Of a stretch of 64,000 nucleotides of DNA, positions 35,901 to 48,024 are shown one piece after another. The stretch's first letter is position 1. Each line of letters opens with the position of its first letter. This DNA is from Mycoplasmataceae bacterium. Lineage in GTDB: Bacteria; Bacillota_I; Bacilli_A; Mycoplasmatales; Mycoplasmoidaceae. Under the pieces are notes generated by a model. That model was not told where the DNA came from. It made no database searches and saw only the letters and a program-made list of their open reading frames with translations. Location: assembly GCA_020024755.1 (NCBI GenBank), contig JAHHTH010000002.1, positions 124,001 through 188,000 of the forward strand. The letters are read 5' to 3'. The position numbers were made by a program, and so were the translations under genes.

Positions 35901-38900
35901 GTTTAAATCCAGATAAAGTAACATTTACTGTTTTAGTATCTTGAGGAATAGCGTTTTCTAATCAAATTCCACCAGTAAATGTTACTGAAATAGTTACAGT
36001 TCCTGTTGTATTATTAACAGTATTTTTTTGGATTACAAATGTGAAGTTATCAGCAGTTAAAGTTGTACCAGGAGTAATATTTATTAGATTTGTTTTTAGT
36101 GCATTTAATAATAAATCTTTGATTCTTGTATCATTATCTTCTAGTGTAGAAGCTAGAATAGAATCGGCACTAATATTCATGTTTGATGAGTTGTTAATAC
36201 TTGTATTTTGTCCATCAGTTTTAAAGCCAGTAATTTGTACACTAAATTCTTGTGATGTAGTGTTAGTTTCAATACCTAAATCATTATAGAATTTGTTGAT
36301 AGTAAATTTAACATTAATTGTACCTTTATTAATGTCTTTTTCAGGCGTTCCTACAATACTTACAATAGCTCCATCTGGAACGTTGTTTAATAAGCTGTTT
36401 AAGTTGTTTTGTAATAGTGTTTGTAAGTCACTATCTTGATACATGTTTGCAAAGATATCTGTACGATCTGTTGTGATGCTTGGTGTAGATGTATTTCTAT
36501 CTGTTTTTTGTTGTTGTTTAAAGCCTGTAATTGTTATTATTTCATCATGGATATCAATGATGTGTGCATTTTCTAATCAAACACCATTTTTAAATGTTAC
36601 TTTAATATCTACTTGGCCAGTAGTATTATTTGCAGTGTTAGGAATTATAACAAATGTGAAATCTTCTGCTGTTAAAGTCTTTCCTGGTGCTAGGTTTGCA
36701 ATATTTGAATTTAAAGCATTAAATAGTTGGTTTTTGATGTTTGTATCATTATCTTTTACATCTGAAGCTAGGATATTATTAACATCGCTTAATCCTAATC
36801 CGTTTTTATTATTAAGAATAGTATTCTTACCTGTATTTTTAAAGCCATTAATAACAATAGTAAATTGATCAGATGGTCCACTAGTTTCAATACCTTTATC
36901 GTTGTAATATTTATCTAATGTAAAGTGAACAGTTACTTTACCTGCATCATCATCTGCAACTGGATCACCAACAATAGTTACTACTGCACCTGGAGGAACA
37001 TTATCTAAAATTTGAGATAGTCTTGCATCTATGAATGTTTTACACATTGCACTGTTAAACATGTTTGCAAAGATTGAATTACTATCAGTTGGGATTTCAT
37101 TTACACCAACCTTTTGTGATGTCTTTTGTTGTTGCTTGAATCCAGCTAATGTTACATCTACTGTTTTAGTTGATTGTACAATTGCATTATCTAATCAAAT
37201 TCCACCAGTGAATGTAATTGAAATGCCAACTGTTCCATTTGTATTATCCGCAGTATTTTCTTTTACTACAAAGCTAAAATTATCTGCTGTCAATGATTTA
37301 CCAGGAGCTAAGTTTTTCATATTAGTTTGTAATGCAGCTAATAATTTATCTTTAATTCTAGAGTCATCGTTTGTGATTGTTGAAGCTAGAATTGAATCAG
37401 CGCCAATATTTAAGTTAGATGAATTTTCAATTGTAGTATTTTGGCCATCTGTTTTAAAGCCAGTTATTTGAACAGTAAATTCATCAGAAGTTCCATTAGT
37501 TTCAATACCTAGGTTATTGTAATATTTATTAATTGTGAATGTTACATCAATTGTACCGGCATTAATATTTTTGATAGGTGAACCAACAATTGAAACTTCA
37601 GCTCCAGTTGGAACATTATTTAATAAATTAGTTAGATTGCTATTTAATAATACTTTGATATTGTTTTCATCATACATATTTGCAAAGATATCTGTACGAT
37701 CAGTTTCAATTGTAGTTGTAGCTGGGTTTCTTTCTGTTTTTTGTTGTAGTTGGAATCCAGATAAAGTTACATCAACTGTTTTAGTTTCAAGAGCAACTGC
37801 ATTTTCTAATCAAATACCACCTGTAAATGTAATTGAAACAGTTACCATTCCTGTTGTGTTATTAGCAGTATCTTTTTTAATTACAAAAGTGAAATTATCA
37901 GCTGTTAATTCTGTCCCAGGAGTTAGGTCTGTCATATTAACTTTTAGTGCATTTAATAGTAATTCTTTAATTCTATTATCATTATCTTCTAATGAAGAAG
38001 CAAGAACTGAATTTGCAGCAATATTTAGGTTAGTAGAATTTTTGATTGCTGTATTTTGTCCGTCAGTTTTAAAGCCAGTAATTTGAACACTAAATTCTTG
38101 TGAAGTTGCAGTTGTTTCAATACCTAATTCATTGTAGTACTTATTAATAGTAAATTTAACGTCAATAGTACCATTATTGATGTTCTTTTCTGGAGTATCA
38201 ACAATAGTTACTTCAGCACCTGTTGGAACGTTATTTAAAAGAGTAGATAAATTACGATCTAATAACGTTTTAATATCAGTATTACTATACATGTTTGCAA
38301 AGATAGTTTTATTATCTGTTTCTATTGTAGGTTTTAAATTATTTCTATCTGTCTTTTGTTGTAATTTAAATCCAGTAATTGTAATTACTTCTTCATGTTC
38401 ATTAATAATATGAGCATTATCTAATCAAACACCATTTTTAAATGTCACATTAATATTAACTTGACCAATAGTATTATTTGCAGTATTAGGGATTACAGTA
38501 AATGTAAAATCATTACCTGTTAAATTCTTTCCTGGTGCTAGGTTAGTAATGTTTGTAGTCAATGCATTTAATAGTTGGTTTTTAATGTTTGCATCATTGT
38601 CTTTTACATCAGAAGCTAGGATAGTATCAACATCACTTAATCCTAATCCATTTTTATTGTTAAGAATCGTATTCTTACCTGTATTTTTAAAACCAGTAAT
38701 TACAATAGTGAATTGATCTGATGTTCCAGTAGTTTCAATACCTTTGTCATTGAAGTACTTATCTAATGTATAGTGAACAGTTACTTTACCAGCATCATCA
38801 TCTGGAGTTGGATCACCAACAATAGTAACCTTAGCATCAGTAGGAACGTTATCTAAAATTTGAGATAGTCTTGCATCTAAGAATGTTTTACACATTGCAC

Positions 38901-41900
38901 TATCAAACATATTTGCAAAGATTAAATTATTATCTGTTGGAATTTCACTCATATCAACTTTTTGTGAAGTCTTTTGTTGTAGTTGGAAACCAGCTAATGT
39001 TACATCTACAGTTTTAGTTGGTTGAGCTACTGCACTATCTAATCAAATACCACCAGTGAATGTAATTGAAATAGTTACTTTTCCAGTTGTATTGTCTGCA
39101 GTATTTTCTTTTACAACATATGTGAATTTGTCAGCTGTTAATTCTGTACCTGGTGTAAGGTTTGTCATATTTGTTTTTAATGTTTCTAGCAATTGGTTTT
39201 GGATTCTAGGATCATTATTTTCAATTGTTGAAGCTAGGATAGAATTAACACCAATATCTAAGTTGTTTGCATTGTTAATGACTGTATTTTGTCCTTCAGT
39301 TTTAAATCCAGTAATTTGAACAGTGAAGTCTTGTGAAACTTCATTAGTTTGAATACCTAAATCATTGTAATATTTATTGATTGTAAAGGTTACATCAATT
39401 GTACCTGCATCTATATTTCTATTTGGTGTACCTTTAATTGTTACTTCAGCACCTTCTGGAACGTTATTTAATAATGTAGATAGATTAGTTGTTAATAATG
39501 CTTTAACATTATCATCATTATACATATTAGCAAAGATATCTTTACGATCAGTTTCTATTGTTGTTGTAGCAGGATTTCTTTCAGTCTTTTGTTGTTGTTT
39601 AAAGCCTGTAATTGTAACCACTTCTTCATGACTATTAACAATATGAGCATTTTCTAATCAGATTCCATTAGTAAATGTAATTCTAATATTTACGCGACCT
39701 GTTGTATTATCAGCAGTCTTAGGTTCAACAACAAATGTGAAATCTTCTGCTGTTAAAGTCTTTCCTGGTGCTAAGTCACTAATGTTAGCTTTTAATGCAT
39801 TTAATAATTGATCTTTTATACTTGTATCATTATTTGTAACATTTGAAGCTAAGATGGTTTGTACATCACTTAGGTTTAATCCATCTTTATGAGTTAAGGT
39901 TGTATTCTTACCAGTATTTTTAAATCCGCCAATGATAATAGTGTATGGGTCAGATGGCCCAGTAGTTTCAATACCTTTATCGTTGTAGTATTTATCTAAT
40001 GTGAAGCGAACTGTTACTTTACCAGCATCATCATCTGGAGTTGATGTATCAACAAGAGTTATTGTAGTTGTAGGTGGTAAGTTATCAAAGATTTGATCTA
40101 ATCTTGCATCTAAGAAAGTTTTACACATTGTACTATCAAACATGTTGGCAAAGATTGAATCATTATCTGTGGTTAATTCTGTCACACCAACTTTTTGAAT
40201 TGTTTTATTTTGTTGTAAGAATCCATGAAGTGTTACATTCATAATGTGAGTGTCTTCAGGGACTGCTTCGTTTTGTCAGTAACCATTCATAATTGATAAA
40301 GTTACTTGTATTGATTGATTAACATTGTCTGCAGTATTTGCTATAACAGTGAACGAAATGTCATCTAGAGATAAATCATTTATATCTTTGCCTACTGCTA
40401 CATACTTCATATCAGCTTTAATTGCATCTAATAGTGCTTGTTTTACAGTTGCATTAGTATCATCTGTGATGCTAGAAGCAAGAATGGTTTGTACACCTAA
40501 TAAATTAAGGCTAGTTGATAATGTAGTTGTTGCACCAGCTGTATTAAATCCTGATAGTATAAATGGAGTAGTAGTTGTTTTTTCTACTGTAGAAATTTGA
40601 CCATTTTCTTCACTATAGTATCTTTTTAAAGTAACATTGATATTTACTGTACCAGCACCAACATTAGCAGTACTTTCAAGTACTTGAACTTCAAAGTCAT
40701 TTAAACCAAAGTCAGGTGGTAAATTATTAAAGAATTGAGTTTTATTATTTAAAACAAATTGCTTAATTGCATCAACGTGATCTTTAGCATAGTTTGCAAA
40801 TAAACCACTTAATGTAGAATCAGAAGTTACAGGTACATCTGCACCATCAATAAATGTTGTAGCTGCTTGTTGTAAGAAGTTATTGAATGTAACTTCTTGA
40901 GTAACATCTTGATAAACACCATTAACTCATGCAGCATCTTTAGTTACAGTAACTGTAGCTTTTAGTGTACCATCAATATCATTAGCCCTAGATGGATCTG
41001 TTTCAATTCTAATTTCTCCTCTTGCTGGAGTATCACCATATTGACCATTAGTAATAGCATGGGCATCTAGTAGAGCCTGCTTTAATTTTTCTATTTCATC
41101 TGGATTAGATGCTACTTCACTAGCTTTAATGGTATTTAGTTCTGAATTAATTGGTCCAGGACTGATTTCAGTAGTTAAACCATCTTTAAAGAAACCTTCA
41201 AGAGTAAATGTTTCTATTCTGTATTGACTTGGTTCAGTAGCTATTACTTCTTTACCAGTTGTTCCATCCATATATTGTTTTAATATCATTTTGAATTGTA
41301 GTGAACCAGTTGAAGGATCAGCTATACTTGCAGGAATAATTTCAACATCATATTGATCATTTGTCAAAGTACCACCTAATGGGTTAATAACAAATTGATC
41401 AGGATTTGCATTAACATAATCTCTAATATCTTTTTCATTTGTGTTGTTAGATGTAAAGAATCCCATAACATCCATTGAAATATCAATAGTTGTAGTTGTG
41501 TTAAATGAAGTTGCTGGTATTTGTTTAAAACCGGTAAATGTTATTTCTTGACTAACTTGTTGTGGAGTTCCGTTAACTCAAGCAGCACTTGGTTTAATAG
41601 TAACATTTGCAACTAGTGTACCATTAACATCATTTGCTTGTGATGGACTTGTAGTGATGTCAATATCATCAAGTGATAGAACATGTCCTTTTTGTAGGTC
41701 TGTTACATTACCACTAGCAATTACTGCTTGTTTTAATTCATTGATGTTAGATGTAGCAGCAATACTAGCTTTGGTTGATGAAAGGTTAGAGTTTACATCA
41801 GCATTGCTAATAGTAGTTGTTAAACCAGTTGATAAGAAGCCATCAATAGTAATAGAACCTTGAATAACTTTAGTTGGATCTCCTCCAGTTACTTCAACTC

Positions 41901-44900
41901 CATCTGGTCCTAAATATTTATCAACTTTTAATGTAAATGTAACTGAACCACCTGCTGTATTACAACTCAAACCTTCAATGAAAATATTTGCAGTGTCAAT
42001 ACCATCAACAGGATTATTTACAAATTCATTAATGTGGTCTTTAATATAAGTTTTTATTTTTTCTTGATCAATTGAATCAGTTGCTGGAATGTTTGTTAAT
42101 TCAGAGCCTTCAGCTAAATGGATAATATCACCATCTTTTACACTTGATATACCATTTTTGCTAAAACCAGATAATAAGATTTCATTAAATGTTCTATCTT
42201 GTACAATACCTGATGCTCATGCTTTGCCACCTGTTATAGTAATATTTGCTTTAACAGTTCCTTCAATATCATTACTTGTATTTTCAATGAATGCAACTTT
42301 AACGTCACTTTCACTTAATGTTCTATCAAATGCAGTATTAGTAATTGCACCACTATTGATAATTGCTTTAATAATTTCTGCTTTATTTGCTTCAGCTGCT
42401 GATGCTTTAATAGTGTTTACATTAGCTAAACTGATAGATGGAGAAATTGCTGTATCAACTGCTGGTTTAAATCCGTTAATAGTAAATGTATTACTTCATT
42501 GGTCTTGAGGCATTTCAGTTGTCACTAATGCACTTGTTGTTTTGTCATAGTAATTGTTTAGTGCAATTTTAAAAGTAACACTACCAGTAGTTGGAGATGT
42601 TAATAAGTCTTTAATTGCAATATTAGCTTGAACAAAATCATCTGGATAGTTTTCAACAAATGATGGTTTATTGTTAAATACATATTGTTGAATTAATGCT
42701 TCATTTACTGTTGTAGGTGTAGCATATGTATCTCTAAATGTATCAGAACCATTAATTGGTGAAGATGCATCCATAAAAGTAGTTGGTTGAACATGTTTAA
42801 ACCCAGAGAATACAACATCTTCAAATGGCATATCTGTTGGTATACCTTCATTTTGTGCAACTGCTTGCTTTATAATAACTTTAGCTGTAATAGTACCATT
42901 AAGGTTATTAGCTACTGGATTTTGAATTGAGATATCAGCATCTCTAACAACTAGTCCGCTAACATCAGTACGTAATCCTGTTACATTTCTCTTTACTGCT
43001 TCTTTTAAAATTGGCAGATAGCTACCATCATCAATTATGCTACTAGCAATTGTAGAGTCTTGTTCAATTATAGTTATGTTTTTCTTTAAATTAGTTGTTC
43101 CACCAGGTCTAAATCCTTCAAGTCTATATGTGATAGTACTTGTTATAAAGTTTGCACTATTTGTGTTAGATGGCGGTACATATGAACCATCTGTCTTGAT
43201 ATAGTTAGCTTTAACTTGTACTTTAAATGTAACCACCCCATTAGCTACATCTCTTGTTGGATTAATAACTACAATTTGATCTAATTCAAAATCTTCTTCT
43301 AAATAAGTATTAGGTTGAAAGAATTTATCAGGATTCATTGCAACATATTTTGCTAAATAGCTATCTGAAGCATCAGTTAAATTTGCTAATTTTTTGCTTA
43401 GCGCTGGATCATTAATAGTAGCTGTCGGATTAAATGCTAGTGCAGCATGTCCTTTAAAACCAGTAAAGGTTACAGGTGAACCGCTATTTAAAACAAATTC
43501 TGATTGAATATATCCGTTGTTAAATGCTTTGTTATTTGTTATGACAACTTTAGCTTTAATAGTACCATTGATATTATTATCTACTCTATTATCTAGTCTA
43601 ATATTAGAAGCACTTAAAGAAGTACCGGCATATTGTGTAACTAAACCTTGTGAAATAATTTTATTGATAATTGAAGCATTATCAATTTTAGAAGGTAACG
43701 TACTTTCTAAACCGTTAATTGTGTTAGTAGAAGAAGCAATTCTTGTTGTTGGTAATCCATAAGCTCATGCATTTCCTGGTACATCGATAGCTCATAGATA
43801 ATTTTTATCATTTTGGAATCCATAGATATCAGAACCATCGTTTGTAACTGCAAAAGTTCTAATACTGTTATTTACACCAATGTTTGCATTTTTAATTTGG
43901 CTAAGTGTTGTAGTTGTACCTCTACTAATAAGTTCACCTACATTTCCAGTATTAGGTTCTTTTAAATCAATTGTATTATCTGGACGAAGGAATGCCATTC
44001 ATGCATTATACGATGTTTCTCCAGCCTTATCTCATGCTCATCTAGATGGTACGCTAGATGCATATGAAGTAGCTACAACTTCGCCAGGATTATACATTGT
44101 ATGTGGTACTGGATCATTAACACCATATCTTTTACTCATTTCACATTGGTATTCCACTACTGATCCATCTACACCAAGAAGAGGTTGTCTAAATTTAAAT
44201 ATATGTGCATCTCCAGTTTTTCCCCAGTTAATAGAAACTTCACAGTTTGAAATAGGAGTTTGTTTAAGCATCTTATCATTAGCAACTGATGAGTTAAGAA
44301 TATAAGAAGCTCCTGCAGTTGGTTCACTATATTTTCAATTGTATTGATTCATTGATCCATATGAGTGATAACTACTACAAACATTTACAGTGTTACAAAT
44401 ATAGTTTTGATTAGTAGATTTATTATTCAATTGGTTTGAAAAATAACACATGGTATTGACGTCATTATAATTAGCTCCAATATAACCAGGATAACTAATA
44501 CCAATACCAGTATATCCATTTCCTCAATTTCCAATAATAATACGGTTTTGATAATCTCATGTACCATCTATTCTTTTTACTTGAACGTTTCATGCAATTG
44601 AATTAGACATGTTGTTTACTCATTGGTTATCAACAATAAATCTAGGGAAGATATTTCAACCTGCATCAGGATAAGCATTTGGAGCAACGTGTAGTGGTGT
44701 AAAGGCATAGTACTTTGCTTTACCGGCTAAACTAGAATTAATCGAAGCTAAACTACTTATTATTTGATAATGACGTGATTTAGTTCCATTAGATGCTCTA
44801 ACTAAATCAAAGTTTACTTGGTTGTATGTACTATCAGTATATAGAACAGCAAACTCATCAATGTCTGGACAGTAATAAGTTTGGATTAAGTATTTAGTCA

Positions 44901-46593
44901 TGTAATCTCTAGTGCTACCTGGAGAGTCTGTTCCTTCTACATAGTAATCTGGTAATCCAGTTGTTCTATTTATAAAAGCTAAACCTTCAGTTGTAGGAAC
45001 TAAAATGTGTTTATCGTCATTTGAAATTAAGTTAGCCTGTCAAATAGTGTTTACAACATTTAAAGTACCGCCAGAAGATGTTTTTAATGGGTAAGCAAAA
45101 TTTTCATTAGCTAATGATCCTGATTGCATTGCACCAGTTCTTCTAAACCCAGTAAATACAACATTAGAGAATGTTCTTGAACTTGTGTATGATGCTGTAT
45201 CTTTACCAGTTGCCTTAGAATTTTTTATAGTTACATTACATTTAACAGTACCTGCTAAATCAGATCTTTTCAAAATAGATACATCAATATCACTAAAAGT
45301 TAAAGGTGAAGATACTGGTGTAAATGGTTGCCTAGAAACAATTGCATTTTTAATGTCAGTTTCAGTTATAGATGAAGGTAGTTTATTGATTGCTAAATCA
45401 TTGTTATTTAAGAAAGTTGATGTACCAAAATCACTATAATTAAATGTTTGAGAAATGGTCATTGATCTACTTTGAACTCATTGATTAGGATAGTGACCTG
45501 TACTTGAGTACGAATAGTTTGGTGATAAAGTTCTAGGGACAGTAACTGTTACAGTCACTTGTTCTGTAGTGTCATCAAATGAAGCGCTAATGGTTGAGTC
45601 TAATGTTGATGAACTTTGTACTAAACATTTAGGTCCATCATAAACTTCAAATTGAAGATATTTACCTAGTTCATATTGATTGTTAAAAGAGTTTTTAAAT
45701 TCTTCAACTGTGATATTTCTAGCAGCTGATTTAAGGGATAAGTTTTTTAATGAAGATGGTGTGGTTGTTAAATAGAATCTATCATCAAAAACACCAAAGT
45801 CCACAGATCTACAACATCAACCAGAACGAATATCTTCATATGTATTAGCGCTATATCATTGAGCTCAATATCCGACTGTATCCATGTTTCATCAAGTTCT
45901 TTGTTCATTTTCTAAACAGAATAATACACGCATTCTTGGGTTATTGTTTGAGTCTGTATCTCAATATGGCATGTTAATAGATACACTACCGTTAAAAATA
46001 CTTGATCTATACAACTCACCATTACTAGATGCAGAACTAAAGTAATAATGACCATCTGCATTTCTAAATTGAGGGTTATTGATATAGTCACTCTTATTTT
46101 TTACCACTGAATTATCTTTGTATGATGGAGAAGCTGTATAAGATATTTGAGCTAAAGTATTAGGGACGTTTGTAGCATTAGTAAAGTAGTGATCACCATA
46201 ATAATAATCATATCCACCTTTACCTGAATTATATCTAATTGCAGCTGCTCAGTTAGCTTTATTTTCGATAAAGGGGCCACCTGCTGCATGGTCATATGTT
46301 GATCAAGCTGAATATCCATTACCGTTAATACAAACCCCTGGCATTCTTTCAACTACATAACTACTGTGAGTGTACTGAATACCTGGGAAATCTTGTGCTA
46401 TGTTAGTAGATGCGCTTCCAGTCAATTTGGCAAATGTTGTCGGATTATCAGAAGCAACTCTTAAATCACTTTGAAGATGACTAGAAGTTAGATTTTTAGA
46501 TGAAAAAATAGCTGTAGCACTAGTAGTAGCAGTTGCTCCAAGAAATAGCGATGAAACACCAGCTCCAATTAATACTCTTTTATTTTTCTTCAT
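32905..46593 (-). CDS. Giant surface protein (4562 aa) with tandem ~205-residue repeats
   Basis: A single open frame of 4562 codons with no TAA or TAG in the stretches I read codon by codon; TGA is Trp throughout. Start: MKKNKRV at 46593 preceded by AGGAG; a further in-frame ATG at 46665 has no Shine-Dalgarno. Signal or anchor at ~6-28. Residues ~30-560 form a Tyr/Trp/Ser-rich head. Residues ~565-940 contain a segment (IQTYYCPDIDEFAVLYTD) similar to one in 20410-26523. Then come many ~200-residue modules ending at a TGFK-type motif, including eight tandem units at ~2118-3750, a Pro/Gly-rich stretch (GLRPGPDGKPTVTPDE, ~4180-4330), one membrane helix (~4500-4525, WFIILVSSVVTLLLLLILII) and a tail RRKKSKEKNADDDLPEDN. 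Likely the main adhesin or antigen; no enzymatic motif. Confidence 0.9.
35344..40242 (-). repeat. Eight tandem ~615-bp coding repeats in order B-A-B-A-A-B-A-A
   Basis: Units of 615-621 bp (~205 residues) recur within the giant gene. Type A begins M(Y)xxxDIKALL...LLNNVP and carries (I/V)xGFKTDGQNT and SILAS. Type B begins MCKTFxDARLxQIxDNxPP and carries GFKNTGKNT and GLxLSDV. In translation order they run B A B A A B A A, followed by a degenerate unit (~34700-35320). The last six units are two copies of a B-A-A block with a period of about 1848 bp: corresponding members of the two blocks resemble each other more than their neighbours. Confidence 0.9.
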
Positions 46594-47080
46594 AATCTTC
46601 TCCTCACAATTTGTTTCAGTAATGTAATGATTCATCACAATGTTTAATGCATGTGAATAAGACATTCAATCTTCAAAGCTTTAATTTTTTAATTATTCAT
46701 TGCACATAAATAAAAAACACCCAATTATGGTTGGATTAGTAAAATATAGTAACTAGCACCCCTCATAAATCTAGCGATTTATTAAAAAACACAATATGCA
46801 TATAATTCTAACATTAAACAGGTATTTTTTTTTGAATATATTGTATAAATATAAGTTAAAGTATTAATATATTAATATGCAAAATTATCAATTAGATGGT
46901 TTAATTTGTTCTTTTGGTTAGTAAAATAAGGCTAAATTTTAGTCTAAATTCTACTATTTTCAGTTGAAATTCTGAGGTTTAAAAATATAAAAAATGTCTA
47001 TTTTTTGGCAAATAATATATAATATTAAAGTTATATCTTTCAATGTTTTTCATAATTTAAATTAATTATGGAGGCTTAAA
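46594..47080. other. 487-bp intergenic region between the giant gene and rplM
   Basis: Divergent region without a supportable gene. It holds the 5' leader of the giant gene, nine T at 46825-46833, and a TATAAT (47018-47023) that is the best -10 for rplM, with no convincing -35. GGAGG at 47069-47073 is the rplM Shine-Dalgarno. No clear promoter for the giant gene could be chosen. Confidence 0.5.
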
Positions 47081-47521
47081 ATGCAAAAATCAACAATGAT
47101 TACAAAAGAAGCTGCTGAAGCTAGTAGAAAATGATACATTATCGATGCTACTGATTTAGTTTTAGGTAAGCTTTCTGTGAAACTTGCAGATACACTAAGA
47201 GGAAAAAATAAACCTATTTTTACACCTCATATTGACTGTGGGGATCATGTTGTTGTTATCAATGCAAGCAAAATTGTGCTTACAGGTAACAAAGAAGAAA
47301 ACGAATTCTGATACTCTCACTCACACTACATGGGTGGATTAAGAAAAAGAAGTGGAAAAGAAATGCTAGAAAAATATAGCGAAGAATTAGTAACAAATGC
47401 TGTGAGAAGAATGTTACCTAAAAACAGATTATCTCGTCAAATCATTACTAAACTTCATGTGTATTCAGGTTCTGAACACAAACACCAAGCTCAACAACCA
47501 GTTGAATTAAAACTTAAATAG
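47081..47521 (+). CDS. rplM: Ribosomal protein uL13
   Basis: 146-residue uL13, normal length, a component of the 50S subunit that acts early in assembly. Diagnostic features: RKWYIIDATDLVLGKLSVKLADTL at the start, CGDHVVVINASKIVLTGNK, YSHSHYMGGLRKRSG and VRRMLPKNRLSR. It is the first gene of the conserved rplM-rpsI pair, with GGAGG eight bases before the ATG. Two TGA codons encode Trp at conserved positions (RKWY and EFWYSHS), which is direct evidence for the UGA-Trp code. The spacing to rpsI is nine bases. Confidence 0.98.
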
Positions 47522-47530
47522 GAGAAATAA

Positions 47531-47923
47531 ATGGCTAACGTTGAATATAAAGGATTAGGAAGAAGAAAATCTTCAATCGCTAAAGTTAGATTAGTTCCTG
47601 GAACTGGTAAAATAACAATTAACGATAGAACTCCTGAACAATACTTTCCAAACAACTTAGTAATTCAAGATATGGAACAACCACTTGAAATTACTAAAAC
47701 AAAAGGTTCATTTGACATTCAAGTTAAAGTTTTAGGTGGTGGGTTTACAGGTCAAGCTGGAGCTATTAGATTAGGAATCACAAGAGCATTAATTCAAGCT
47801 AGTGAAGATTACAAACCAATCCTTAAAAAAGCAGGTCTAGTTACTAGAGATGCTAGATGTAAGGAAAGAAAAAAATACGGTCTTTACGGAGCAAGAAGAA
47901 GTCCACAATTTACAAAGAGATAG
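47531..47923 (+). CDS. rpsI: Ribosomal protein uS9
   Basis: 130-residue uS9 of the 30S subunit. Conserved features: GLGRRKSSIAKVRLVPGTGKITIN at the N-terminus, GGGFTGQAGAIRLGITRAL, and the basic C-terminus KYGLYGARRSPQFTKR whose tail reaches the P-site tRNA. The full family length is present. It is co-transcribed with rplM: the ATG follows a GGAGA nine bases after the rplM stop. A strong terminator lies 12 bases after its stop. Confidence 0.98.
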   Translation: MANVEYKGLGRRKSSIAKVRLVPGTGKITINDRTPEQYFPNNLVIQDMEQPLEITKTKGSFDIQVKVLGGGFTGQAGAIRLGITRALIQASEDYKPILKKAGLVTRDARCKERKKYGLYGARRSPQFTKR

Positions 47924-47934
47924 AATTCACAAAG

Positions 47935-47962
47935 AAAACTCGAGAATCCGAACTCGAGTTTT
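47935..47962 (+). terminator. Terminator of the rplM-rpsI operon
   Basis: Ten-pair stem AAAACTCGAG / CTCGAGTTTT with loop AATCCGAA, followed by a T run, immediately after rpsI. Confidence 0.92.
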
Positions 47963-48012
47963 TTTATTCTATGTAGAATGTATTTCATATAATGAAATAT
48001 GCACTTCTATTG

Positions 48013-48018
48013 TAAAAT
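48013..48018 (+). promoter_or_regulatory. -10 box six bases before the ATG (leaderless)
   Basis: TGTAAAATAG: TAAAAT ends six bases before the ATG at 48025, which has no Shine-Dalgarno, so transcription would start at or next to the A of the ATG. Confidence 0.5.
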
Positions 48019-48024
48019 AGTTGT

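Noticed and set aside
35962..40600. Numerous plus-strand reading frames of 80-180 codons opposite the tandem repeats
   Set aside because: They recur only because the minus-strand repeats recur; composition is Val/Leu/Ser-rich shadow sequence without start signals.
46594..46665. Upstream in-frame ATG extending the giant protein by 24 residues
   Set aside because: It would place hydrophilic residues before the signal sequence and has no Shine-Dalgarno, whereas the ATG at 46593 has AGGAG at good spacing.
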